A stretch of DNA of 64,000 nt. Origin: Smittia aterrima (taxonomy: Eukaryota > Arthropoda > Insecta > Diptera > Chironomidae). A model generated the notes under the pieces. It saw nothing but the letters and a program-made list of their open reading frames with translations. It did no database searches and had not been told where the DNA came from. Below are positions 12,844 to 22,514 of this stretch, piece after piece. Position numbers and translations under genes: made by a program. The stretch covers positions 3,410,001 to 3,474,000 of the forward strand of contig CP093831.1 of NCBI GenBank assembly GCA_033063855.1, written 5' to 3'. Every line of letters begins with the position of its first letter. The first letter of the stretch is position 1.

Positions 12844-15800
12844 TTACATTTTCAAATTATTACGACTCTTCTCGAGAATCTCCTTGACGCTTGGATAGTC
12901 TGGATAAATCTTCAAGACCTGCTGGCAAACATCAATAGCATCCGCGTATCTCTTCGACTTCATATTGTTGTAAGCCAATTTATGGGCGATGTTTGGTTTC
13001 TGTTTTCCCGAATACTTCCAAGCTTGCTCGTAGTGAACCGAAGCAGACTTGAAGCTTTGTTCTTTCTCCGCAATCTGCCCGCAAAGCTCGTAAGCTTTAT
13101 AAGACGATTTATTATGTTTCAAAACCTTTTGCAATAAATCTGTTGCGATATCGTACTTGCTGGCTTGAATGTAAATGTCGCTGAGGAGCAGCCAACTTCT
13201 CTCAAGATATTCGGCTTCCTCAAACGTCCAAGTGTTTTTATTGATTCGCTTTAACTGATTTTTTGCTCTCTGACCTTGCTTGAGCATAACGTGAGAAGCA
13301 GCAATGCCATAAATTGCACCAACGTTTTCCTTAAACTCTTCCTGGCTCGCGATGGCCGTAAAGTTGTTGAGAGCTCTTTCAATGTTGGCTTTCTGGCGCG
13401 TCGCCAGCAGAAGAAAATTCTCAAGCAATTTATGGTTCAGCGCTTCATTGTCAAGAATATTCGTCTTGGGTTTAAGTTCTTTCAACAAGCGTTCAGCGGT
13501 TTTGAGTGCAATTGTCCTTGAGTTGTTTATGTCTACATCCTCAGGAGTGTCGTTCAATTCGCCCTCGCTAGGCAACTCCGAGTCGGGATTTAAACAGATT
13601 TCAATCATGTTGAAAACACTTTGTTGTCCCCATTCAGCGTCGCGTCGTGAGTTATTGAAATAACGAAGAGCTCCATTAGGATTGCAAGTATACCAATCAA
13701 ATAATCCCTTACAGTAACCAAGTCCTGGCTCGTTGGCACTTTCTGCTGCTTCTTCAGCTCTCTCAATGAAAGTAAGAGAATCATTTAAACATCCTGATCG
13801 TCTCATAACTTCAATTAGTCGAGCTAATGCGGTCCAGTACGTTGGTTTGTTGAGAATCAACTGCGAGAAGTGATAGGCTGCATTCTCAAAGTCCATTTTT
13901 CTAAAGAAAAAATCTGCCATCATAATTTGGGCACTTTCGTCATTTGGATCGTTGTCAAGAATGAGTGCACAAAGATTTTGGCATTCCTGCATTCGATTCA
14001 GCTGCATATAGAGCTTGGCCAATGAAGCCTGTTGCGCTATGTCCTGCGGCGAAAATTTAATCGCTTCTTTGTAGTGAATGATCGCCTGCTCACTGTCTCG
14101 TACCATCATCGATTGTTCAGCCATTAAATTACAAATCTTTGATAAAATCTTGTGTTGCTCTCGAGAGTTGACACTTTGATCGATGTTGGTTCGCTGTTGG
14201 ATGCGATACTGGTTGTCACGAGCTTCTTTCAAAGTTGTGAGTGATGAGGTGATATTTCCACTTTTCTCTCGGACACGAGCAAGCAAAAGCAAAAGTTTTG
14301 TTCGAGTTTGAAGCTTCGACATGTCATCTTCGTGTTGTTGATTTTTCTCGATATCTTCGAGAATTATTTGCTCAGCGTTTGAGTATTGTTTTAGCTTGAG
14401 ATAAAGCTCAGCGAGGTCAAGCTTTAATTGATAGTTTTCGGGCACTGTGATCGCGTCTTTGTAGTAGCCGATTGCTTTGTTATATTGATGAGTCTTGACG
14501 TACGCTCGTCCGAGCTTACTCGCAAGCATCGGATCCATAGGATCTTGCAGAACCGCTTCTCTATAAGCTTCAACTGCATCATCAGGCTCTTGAATGGACA
14601 TATATGCATCTCCAAGCATTAAGTAACTGTCTGGGCCAGGATTATTTTGAACCAACTCCTTGAAGCATTGAGCAAATGATAGACGGTCTTTTTTGTTCAC
14701 GAGATAAATGTTCGCCATTTTCGTCTTTGCTTGAAGATAATAACTTTGACCCGATTGAATACTCGATAAAAGCTCCAAAGATCGAGATGTGTTGCCTTGG
14801 GTGAGATAGAAATCAGCATAAGCGATGATTACTCTTCCAGATTCAGGAGTCATTGCGAATTCCTTCATTGCAAACTAAAATTAATGTTAACATTAAAACA
14901 AGAAAAATGGAAATTATTTTAAAGCAAATCACCTGCATAAGCTTTGAAGCTTCCGCGTTTTCATTCATCAGCGTATAAGTATTGATCATCTCAAGGAAAA
15001 GTGTCACGAGATCAGCTAATCCTAAAGCAGATTTCTCAGCATTCGCCTTTGACGGCTTTTCTGAAGAATCTTCAGTATTCGTCAAATTGTAGTAACCGCA
15101 AATCGTCATTGCCATCTTGAAGCTTTTCATACATTCTTCGTGGTTTTGTTGAGTTTTCAAGACAATTCCAAAGATGAGATGATAGAGAGGATTGTCACGA
15201 ATCTTAAAGTCGTGACTTAAGCAAATCTCAAGGCTTTGCGATGCTCGTTGGTGATTATTTTGTTGAATGTGAATTTGTGCGATCAGAAGATGTGCCGGTG
15301 TAAATGTTTGGTCGATTTCTTGTAAAATCTTTTGAAGTGAAAGTGCAGAGGCAGAAATTTCTCCACTCAAGAATTGAACTCGTGCGAGATTATACAAAGC
15401 TTCGCATGATCCCGGCAATGCTTTAACAACAGTTTCCAAAATATTTAAACTGTTTTTAAGTGAGATGTGGAGACTCTCACGAGGCATTGAGGACTTCATC
15501 GTAATGCTTTGTTGAATTGGGCAGTACTGAAGCAATTCTTTGCAAAGAGAGAGAAGGAAATCTGGATCGAAAATTCTTAAATATTCTGAACCGAACGACA
15601 TTGTTTTCAGATTTTTGAAGTGAATTTCACATGCTTCAATGAGACAAGCAATCGCTTCCTTCGGCTTTTCGTTGAGAATTTTAGCCGATAGAAATAGCAG
15701 CAAAGGGCTTTTGTTAGTTGATCCTTGAATTTCGGTTAAAAACTCAATTTGTTGACTGACTTGCGATGATATTCCATTCTCAAGAAGCTGACACAATGTG

Positions 15801-16882
15801 AGACCACACAAAGCTTGAATAGAGTTGTCATCAATCTTCGTAGCGTTTCGAAAGAACTTAACAGCATTTTTCAATTGCTTCAACAGAACCGAGTGGAATC
15901 CAAGCTCAGTTAGATAATTTGAGTTCGTTGGTGAGAGAATATTTGACTTTTCAGCGAATCGTAGAGTCTCTGCGAGAATCTTTTGATTTCTTCCGCAACA
16001 TTTTGAGAAAAGTTGAGCAATTTCGTAATAAATTTCACTGTTGCTCGGCTCGTGTTTCTCAAGTGCTCTATAAAGAGTCTGTAAACATTCAATGGTCTCA
16101 TCGACCTTTCCATCTCGACACAGTACAACAATAGCTTTGATACGAAGAGCTTCGATGTTGAGTGGCTCCATATTGAGGATGCGATAAGACGTTTCGTACG
16201 CTTGTTCATAGTCCCAGCTAGCCAAGTAGGTTTTCATTTTCTCAACGAGAGGGACATTCAATTGAGGATAACGAACAGATAAACGATTTAAAACTGAGAT
16301 TGCTCGTTCAAAGTCGTTGTTGCTCTGATGATATCTGACTTGACCCAAGACTCCATCGATCGTCTCATTTATTGATAAAGCTCGATTGAAAATCTCAAGC
16401 GTTGCTTTATTTGTTTGTCCCATCATCAGCTCACACCAGCCTTTCAGAATTAACGAGTCGGAGTGATCTTTATGGAGCTTTATAGTTTTGTCTGCATATT
16501 CTCGAGCTTTGTCAAATTTTCCACACAAAAATAAGAACAGAGATGCGTGATAGGCTGCGTTGGCTGACATTCTCTTCCTTTCTTCTTTAATTTTTACCTC
16601 AAGACTCGCGACTGCTTCCTTGTCAACGACTGTGCATTTCCGATGTCCATAAATCAAAGCGAGAACACTCCCAACACCAACATCATTATCAGCCACTAAC
16701 GAATTGAGTTCTCTGATGCCTTCCTGGATCCGATTTGAGAACAGAAACGACAATCCGTTGAGGAAACGAAAACTCGAATTGCCAAACTTTCCAACAGCCT
16801 CAACACACAACAGATTCATCGTATTATAGAACTTATCGAGTCCTGCGATGAAGATCAACGATTTGTACTCCTTTTCATCCAT
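12844..16882 (-). CDS. TTC21B: Tetratricopeptide repeat protein 21B / IFT139, retrograde intraflagellar transport
   Basis: Large all-helical TPR protein, a peripheral subunit of IFT complex A that returns cargo from cilium tip to base. Two coding exons on the minus strand, 16882-14933 and 14874-12844, joined in phase 0 by a 58-base intron; 1326 residues, close to human TTC21B (1316). The N-terminus (MDEKEYKSLIFIAGLDKFYN) matches the family's opening helix pair. TPR-like repeats run throughout, for example GDAYMSIQEPDDAVEAYREA and LGRAYVKTHQYNKAIGYYKD. The C-terminus ends in a TPR-like pair containing AIDVCQQVLKIYPDYPSV. In insects, IFT genes act mainly in chordotonal and olfactory sensory neurons. 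TMEM161 starts 219 bases away on the other strand. An X-box match lies about 67 bases upstream of the start codon. Insects appear to have one gene for the TTC21A/B pair, so the B suffix is by convention. Confidence 0.95.
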
Positions 16883-16948
16883 TTTGCGGCTTTATTTGAC
16901 TTGTAATTCACGAGAAAAAATAATAAGAAATTGTTTGTTTACATCTCG

Positions 16949-16962
16949 GTTTCTATGGAAAT
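16949..16962 (-). promoter_or_regulatory. X-box (RFX-type site) upstream of TTC21B
   Basis: On the minus strand this reads ATTTCCATAGAAAC, fitting the ciliary consensus RYYNCCATRGNAAC at every position. RFX factors bind such sites close to ciliary gene promoters. It lies 67-80 bases upstream of the TTC21B start codon, a typical distance, and within the region shared with TMEM161. Confidence 0.75.
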
Positions 16963-17101
16963 GTTTTGCTTTTATGAAAACGTCCAAGAGAGTTCAAGTG
17001 ACCTAAAAATAAGAAGAAAAAAAATTATGAGCGGAAGAAATCATTAATTAATTCCAATTTGAAGCATTTTCGTCGTTTAACACAACTGGAAGTGAGAGAA
17101 A

Positions 17102-18958
17102 ATGGTGAGTTTAAGTGATGAGCTATGAAGCTAAGATGCAGACACAACGATTTGTGACCTAATTCGACTGCAAAATGTCATGTGCGAATGCTAATTATAG
17201 ATTATTCCGTCTATTTATATTTCAGGCATTGCTAGGTGCCCAGCTCGTTATTACATTGATCTTTGTCAGTGTCATCCAGAAAGTGAGTCCCCACTTTTCG
17301 CTTGCAAAATGGATTTTATGTTCGACTGGGTGAGTCTCTTAATAGATTACTAGCTCTAATAAATATTTAATGACGACTGATTCACTTTTAGTCTCTTGCG
17401 GTATCTTCATCCAACTGACGATGAATTAAAATCGTTAGCAGGTGTCCCAAAAGGAGGCAAAGGAAAGGATAAGAGAAATGGTCACTCTAACGCAGAAAAA
17501 TCTTCGACTTTTCACATACCAAGGAATATTGATATTCAATTGGAGACGATAAACATAACGCACTACGATGTGCTCCATCTCAGGTACTTCACCGAATATC
17601 AGTGGTTGATCGACTTCAGTCTCTATGCATCAGTTGTCTACGCCATCTCGGAAGTTTATACCTTCTTCATACCGATTCAGGATGAAGTGAACTTGAGTAT
17701 GCTCTGGTGCGCTTTGGTGATATTTTTTGCATTGTAAGTTAATTAGCGTCGTCATGTTGAATTGTTAGCTTAGTTTTCCATATTTCTAGTAAGTTGCTTG
17801 CATCGTTGACGATCCAATACTTCAGAAGCGATGAGTCAATTGGTGAACGTTCTACTTGCATCGTCACTTTCTTAATTTACTTGCTTATTGCAATGATTGC
17901 CGTCATTCTCCCAGAAAGAACGTTGGAAGTCGGCCTCAATGTTGCTTACGATAAGTTCAATGAAGGAGCAGCAAAATTCCTTGATGATCAAGGAGTATCT
18001 GGAAGCGGACCAGCTTCGAAAATTGTTCTCTTGTTCTGCATTGCCGTTTCATGTGGGGTCTTGGGTAAGAATTAATAGTTTTTCAGTATTATCACTTGCT
18101 AAATTTGTTTTCACTTCTAGGCGCTCTGTTTACGTTCCCTGGACTAAGAATGGCCAAAATGCATTTCGATTCATTGAGATACTGCAAGGAGAAGCCCATG
18201 TTGAAACTTCTTCTTAACATTAACTTTGCGCTTCCCTTTCTTCTCGTGCTTTTGTGGATCAAGCCAGTTAGTCGTGATTTCCTCTCGATTCGATCTTTCC
18301 CAGGAACGGATGGTCCATTGTAAGTGAAACTAGATTTCTCCATCGATTTATTCCTGAATATTCTTTTATTTTTCATAGGATGACACCTGAGACTTTCGAA
18401 TCAGCTCGTCTTCTCGCAATAATTTTCTCTGTGGTTCTTCGGATGTGTTTGATGCCGATTTATTTGCAAGCTTACTTGAATCTTGCATACGATCGTATCG
18501 AAGATCAGAAGAAAGAAGCCGGAAGAATAACAAACAAAGAGTTTCAACAGAAGGTCACATCGATCTTTTATTATCTTTGCGTCGTTACGCTTCAATACGC
18601 TGCGCCTATCTTGTTGTGTCTTTTCTTGTCATTTATGTATAAGACTCTTGGTGGATATTCATGGACTTGGACTTCGCAGTCAGTAGGAGCTGAAGAATGT
18701 TCAGCTGCTCTTGAAGATCAAGTCGTTTCAACTACCGAAGCGCCATTCATCGATTCGGTAACTGAAGAAGCTGCTGAAGCAAGCATAATTCAAGTGGCTC
18801 AGAACTTCCATGTTTCCCTCCAAAACCTTAAGTCGGTATTTACTCAAGACGTCTACCGTGGCTTGCTCGGCTTCGCGACGTGGTGGAGCTGCTTCGTATG
18901 GTTCGCATCATCTTCATTAGGAATGTTTTATCAATCGTATTTTGCAAACAAATCGTGA
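17102..18958 (+). CDS. TMEM161: TMEM161-family multi-pass membrane protein
   Basis: Polytopic membrane protein of the TMEM161A/B family; molecular role uncertain, with links in vertebrates to cardiac rhythm. Six exons: 17102-17104 (only the ATG), 17226-17329, 17392-17733, 17790-18064, 18121-18319, 18379-18958; 500 residues. Family landmarks in order: N-terminal hydrophobic helix ALLGAQLVITLIFVSVIQK, the RYLHPTDDELKSLAG block, the FTEYQWLIDFSLYASVVYAI helix, GALFTFPGLRMAKMHFDSL, INFALPFLLVLLWIKP, and the C-terminal GLLGFATWWSCFVWFASSSL. The one-codon first exon is supported by a good donor directly after ATG (GTGAGT) and by N-terminal similarity to vertebrate TMEM161. Head to head with TTC21B. 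A poly(A) signal (AATAAA) follows near 19000. Confidence 0.93.
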
Positions 18959-19602
18959 TTGCATTAATTTTGACCATTGATAACGCGTTTGAATACCGAA
19001 AATAAAATGTTTTCTTTTACGGTTGTAGAAAAACTAAATAAATTTACTTGCACAAAAAGGCTTTCAATCATTTCCCAGACAAAAAACATCTTAACACCTT
19101 TCGCTTTTAAAATTGCTCCAGTTATGATGCGTTGGACGAAATCTTAAAAAGGAAATTCATTGCCACTTGGTGTCGAGATATTAAACAAACATTTTCATTT
19201 TTCACTACGAGAAGAAAGTGATTAGCACCATCTTCTGAATCCGATGGACTTGCAGTGAAATTCTCACGACTCAGGGATGGCAGGCGAGAAGCTTTCATTA
19301 GGAGAATGTTGTTGATTTTAGTTTCGATTTCATTTGCAGCTCAGTCGATTTGACGCATCAGCACTTGATAATTGGAAGTTTGTCTCACTCGGAGGAAATC
19401 TTATCGTTTCTTCTAGCATGTGAAAAATAAAGCAAACGAAGATGAAATCAAAACAAAAATATAAAAGACCTTTGACGAATTTTGAAGACTTCAGTTAAGA
19501 TTCATCCGTTGGAACAAGCAAAGCATAGCACAGAGCAAGTTTGGTCACTAAATATCAGAGAATTGAAGTTTAAAAGTTTTCAAATTATCTAAAGGATTAA
19601 AA
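18959..19602. other. TMEM161 3' UTR and promoter region of the next gene
   Basis: No coding potential seen. The left end is the TMEM161 3' UTR; the right end holds the TATA/initiator promoter annotated separately. Confidence 0.5.
19460..19495 (+). promoter_or_regulatory. TATA box plus arthropod initiator upstream of the four-cysteine protein gene
   Basis: TATAAAAG at 19460-19467 and an arthropod initiator TCAGT at 19491-19495. The A of TCAGT lies 33 bases after the first T of the TATA box, the classic spacing for RNA polymerase II core promoters. The ATG follows at 19603, giving a 5' UTR of about 110 bases. TATA promoters usually mark genes with strong or restricted expression. Confidence 0.65.
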
Positions 19603-22436
19603 ATGTTTAAATTAGTGAACTTAGTGCTGGTGATTTTAATCTTTGTGTGTGTCCTTGCGATAGTGTCAGCGACTAACAGCACAAGTCTCAGTGATGATTC
19701 AGATTCAGTTGAAGTGGCTCGTAGAAGGAGAAGGAATAGATTCCCTTTCGCTTACAAGGCAATTTGGTGTAAGTTGATGGAATTTTAAAATTCACTTTCT
19801 AAGAGACTCGAGATCAAATATCTTCACTACAATCATTAAAGTCATGAGTGATTCCAGTTTCGATTTCAAGTCAGTGATTAATCGAATTAACAGAATGAGA
19901 AGTAAACCAATGATTTTCGTCAAGAGCGATGGGAACTCAAGCGTGATCGTTATTTCTTCTAACGGCCGAAAGATTTAAAAGAAGTGAAAGTTCGAATCAA
20001 AACAAATGAAAAATATTTTTTAAATAGATTGAGAAGCAATATGCTAGGGAAAAGTGTTTTAAATAAGTTGTGCAAGTCACAGAACTTAGTTTCTTTGCAA
20101 AAGTTTTGCACATCAAAGGTGACACATTCTAATTTAGCTTTTGAGGAATTTCGCTGAAAAAAGTTTGCTTTTTAGGAAAATGGATTGAAAAATGTAAAGA
20201 ATAAGAAAATTTTCTCGGGAATTCAGCCGACCGGCGACCTTCATATTGGAAATTATCTCGGGGCAATCCGTAGATGGATTGATCTTCAAAATAGCAAACT
20301 TGATGTGACGTATTGCATCGTTGATCTCCATTCGATTACATTGCCTCAAAAACCCGAACTCTTGAGAGACAATAGCTTAAGGATTTGCGCTTCGTTGTTG
20401 GCATGCGGAATTGATCCGAAGAAGTCAACACTCTTCCTTCAATCTTCTATCAAAGAGCATTCAGAGCTTTGTTGGATTCTTAGTTGCGTTACGACGATGG
20501 CTCGTCTAACTCATTTGCCTCAATATAAAGAAAAGTCAGCAAAGATGAAAGAAATTCCACTTGGACTTTATTTGTATCCGGTTCTTCAAGCAGCTGACAT
20601 TATGTTGTACAAGTGAGCTTAATCAACTCTTAGTTGTTTTCAAAAGTTTCTAATAATTCCTGCTTTAGAGCAACTCATGTCCCTGTTGGTGAAGATCAAC
20701 TTCAACATTTGCAACTTGCGCAAAGTCTCGCTAAGAACTTTAACAACCGATTTGGTAACACATTCCCCATGTGCGAGCCAATGGTCGCTGAAGATGCGAG
20801 TTGTCGGATAAAGTCCTTAAGAGATCCAACCAAGAAAATGTCGAAATCTGACCCTGACCCGAAGAGCTGTATTATGATTACTGACACGCCTGATGTGATT
20901 ACCTCGAAGGTAAAGAAAGCGATTACTGATTTCACCTCGGAAGTTACATACGAGCCAGAAACTCGAGCAGGCGTGACCAACCTTTTGACAATTCATTCGA
21001 TGGTTAGCGGGAAAAGCATTGCACAGATTTGTGAAGACAACAAGAATATCGACACGGGAAAGTGAGCTCATTGACTTGTTCACGCTTGTCGCGGAATGAA
21101 TAATTAATAAATTTTTCAGATACAAGTTCGTCGTCGCTGAAGCTTTGATTGAGCATATCAATCCAATCCGAACGCAAATTGAAGATTATTTAAAGAATCC
21201 CGAATTCTTATGCAAAGTTCTTGAAGACGGAAGCGATCGTGCAAGAGAAGTTGCCGAGAAAACTATCGACGAAGTTAAAGCGAAAGTTGGTCTCGGGCAG
21301 TTTAATGGAATCGCTGACTTGAAAACGCTGAAGAAAAGAATCTAAAATAAATCTCCAACACAAATAGTCTCAACTTAAATCATTTTTGACTTTTCTTATA
21401 GAAAAATTGAAAAACTTTTGACATTCTCTTAATCTAAACCGTTTCTCTTTGCAGGGTGGGGACTGAAGGCTGTTTCAGTTTGGGTCGGTCTTAAGATAAA
21501 GCTCGTTCTTCTGCTTTTGTTCATCGGTGGTGGAATCTTCTATGGATTGAAGATCTGGCAAGGAACAGCTCTTGGATGTCCCGAACCAATTATTCAAGAT
21601 ATCGTCAAGAATCACGAGTTCAGCGGAATTTCGCCTTATCACGGACACGAGGGCATTTCATCGTCTTATCCTGGTGGGCCTTTTGAATCATTAGGAAGTG
21701 TGGGCGGTTATCTTGGAGGACTTCTTGGCGGTGGAGACTCGACGCCTTACTTCAACGGAGGCTCAAGTTCTTCGTTCTCTGGCGCTGGACCTGATTATTC
21801 CAGCGTTTACTCTCAGACTCCTGGTGGGCCATCACCTTCATATTCAGGACCACAATATTTACCGCCATCAGGTTCATCATCAGGCGGAAGTGTATCGCAA
21901 AGCTTGAGTTATCCAGCAACAGCAGCTGCAGGAGTCTCACAAGATCCATCGCAATACCCAACTAATCGTAGACGTGTCTCGTCAACTGGAAGACAAATCA
22001 GTGAAGAGTCGCAAACACTTTTTGGCGATTTAATGTTTAGATTTCTTGGAGTGAACACTGATCAGTGCAAGAGAAGATTCGTTTGCGAACTTGAATTTAG
22101 AAATCCTTTCATGGGTTACGCATTCAAATACATCGGGTTAGTAAACATTTTCATTTCAAAAGATTTTGATTTCATATTTTGTTATTTTCTCATTACAGAG
22201 TTGAGCTATTCAAGGAGTTCGTGACTCCAAAGGTTGGCGATAATGCACCAAAGAAATTCACCGATTGCGCCAAACTTTACAGCGAATGCAGAGCTCCAAA
22301 TGAACAGCCAATTGGTGTCATCACGAAGAAGCAGCTAAGAAGAAAAATTCAAACTGTGACTCCTTCAACTATTGATGAAACGACGGTTGAATCTGATCTC
22401 GTCACTCAATATGTTCAGCAACAAAGAAACATTTAG
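19603..22436 (+). CDS. Secreted or membrane-anchored Gly/Ser/Pro-rich protein with four C-terminal cysteines
   Basis: No firm family assignment. Three exons: 19603-19768, 21455-22136, 22199-22436; 361 residues, in frame throughout. A hydrophobic signal peptide (about residues 1-24) is followed by a Ser/Asp-rich stretch and a run of five arginines (ARRRRRNR), a possible furin-type cleavage site. A second hydrophobic segment (IKLVLLLLFIGGGIFYGLKI) is probably a membrane anchor. A long Gly/Ser/Tyr/Pro-rich linker comes next. The C-terminal domain has cysteines spaced like the insect DM4/DM12 family (QCKRRFVCE, later DCAKLYSEC), so it may be a divergent member. The first intron (19769-21454) holds the complete WARS2 gene on the same strand. 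Expression probably starts from the TATA promoter at 19460. Confidence 0.75.
20041..21345 (+). CDS. WARS2: Mitochondrial tryptophanyl-tRNA synthetase, nested in an intron
   Basis: Class I synthetase that charges mitochondrial tRNA-Trp. Four exons: 20041-20118, 20176-20612, 20669-21061, 21120-21345; 377 residues (human WARS2 360). Exon 1 encodes 26 residues, MLGKSVLNKLCKSQNLVSLQ and onwards, basic and lacking acidic residues as expected of a mitochondrial presequence. It joins in phase 0 to the catalytic core through a 57-base intron with acceptor CTTTTTAG. Core motifs: FSGIQPTGDLHIGNYLGA with the HIGH-type HIGN, VGEDQLQH, and the KMSKS loop (KKMSKSDPD). The C-terminal tRNA-binding helices follow. 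The gene lies wholly in the first intron of the four-cysteine protein gene, same strand. Its own AATAAA (21346-21351) directly abuts the stop codon, about 100 bases before the host acceptor. Confidence 0.94.
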
Positions 22437-22500
22437 ATAGAAAAGAAAATTTTAGATTTTAGTAATTTATTAAATATTATATTTAGAAAACATCTGAGGT

Positions 22501-22514
22501 AATAAAAGTTTATT
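22501..22514. terminator. Back-to-back poly(A) signals of two convergent genes
   Basis: AATAAA on the plus strand at 22501-22506 serves the four-cysteine protein gene. AATAAA on the minus strand (TTTATT at 22509-22514) overlaps the MCM8 stop codon. Cleavage 10-30 bases downstream of each would make the two mRNAs overlap by a few dozen bases at their 3' ends. Confidence 0.7.
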
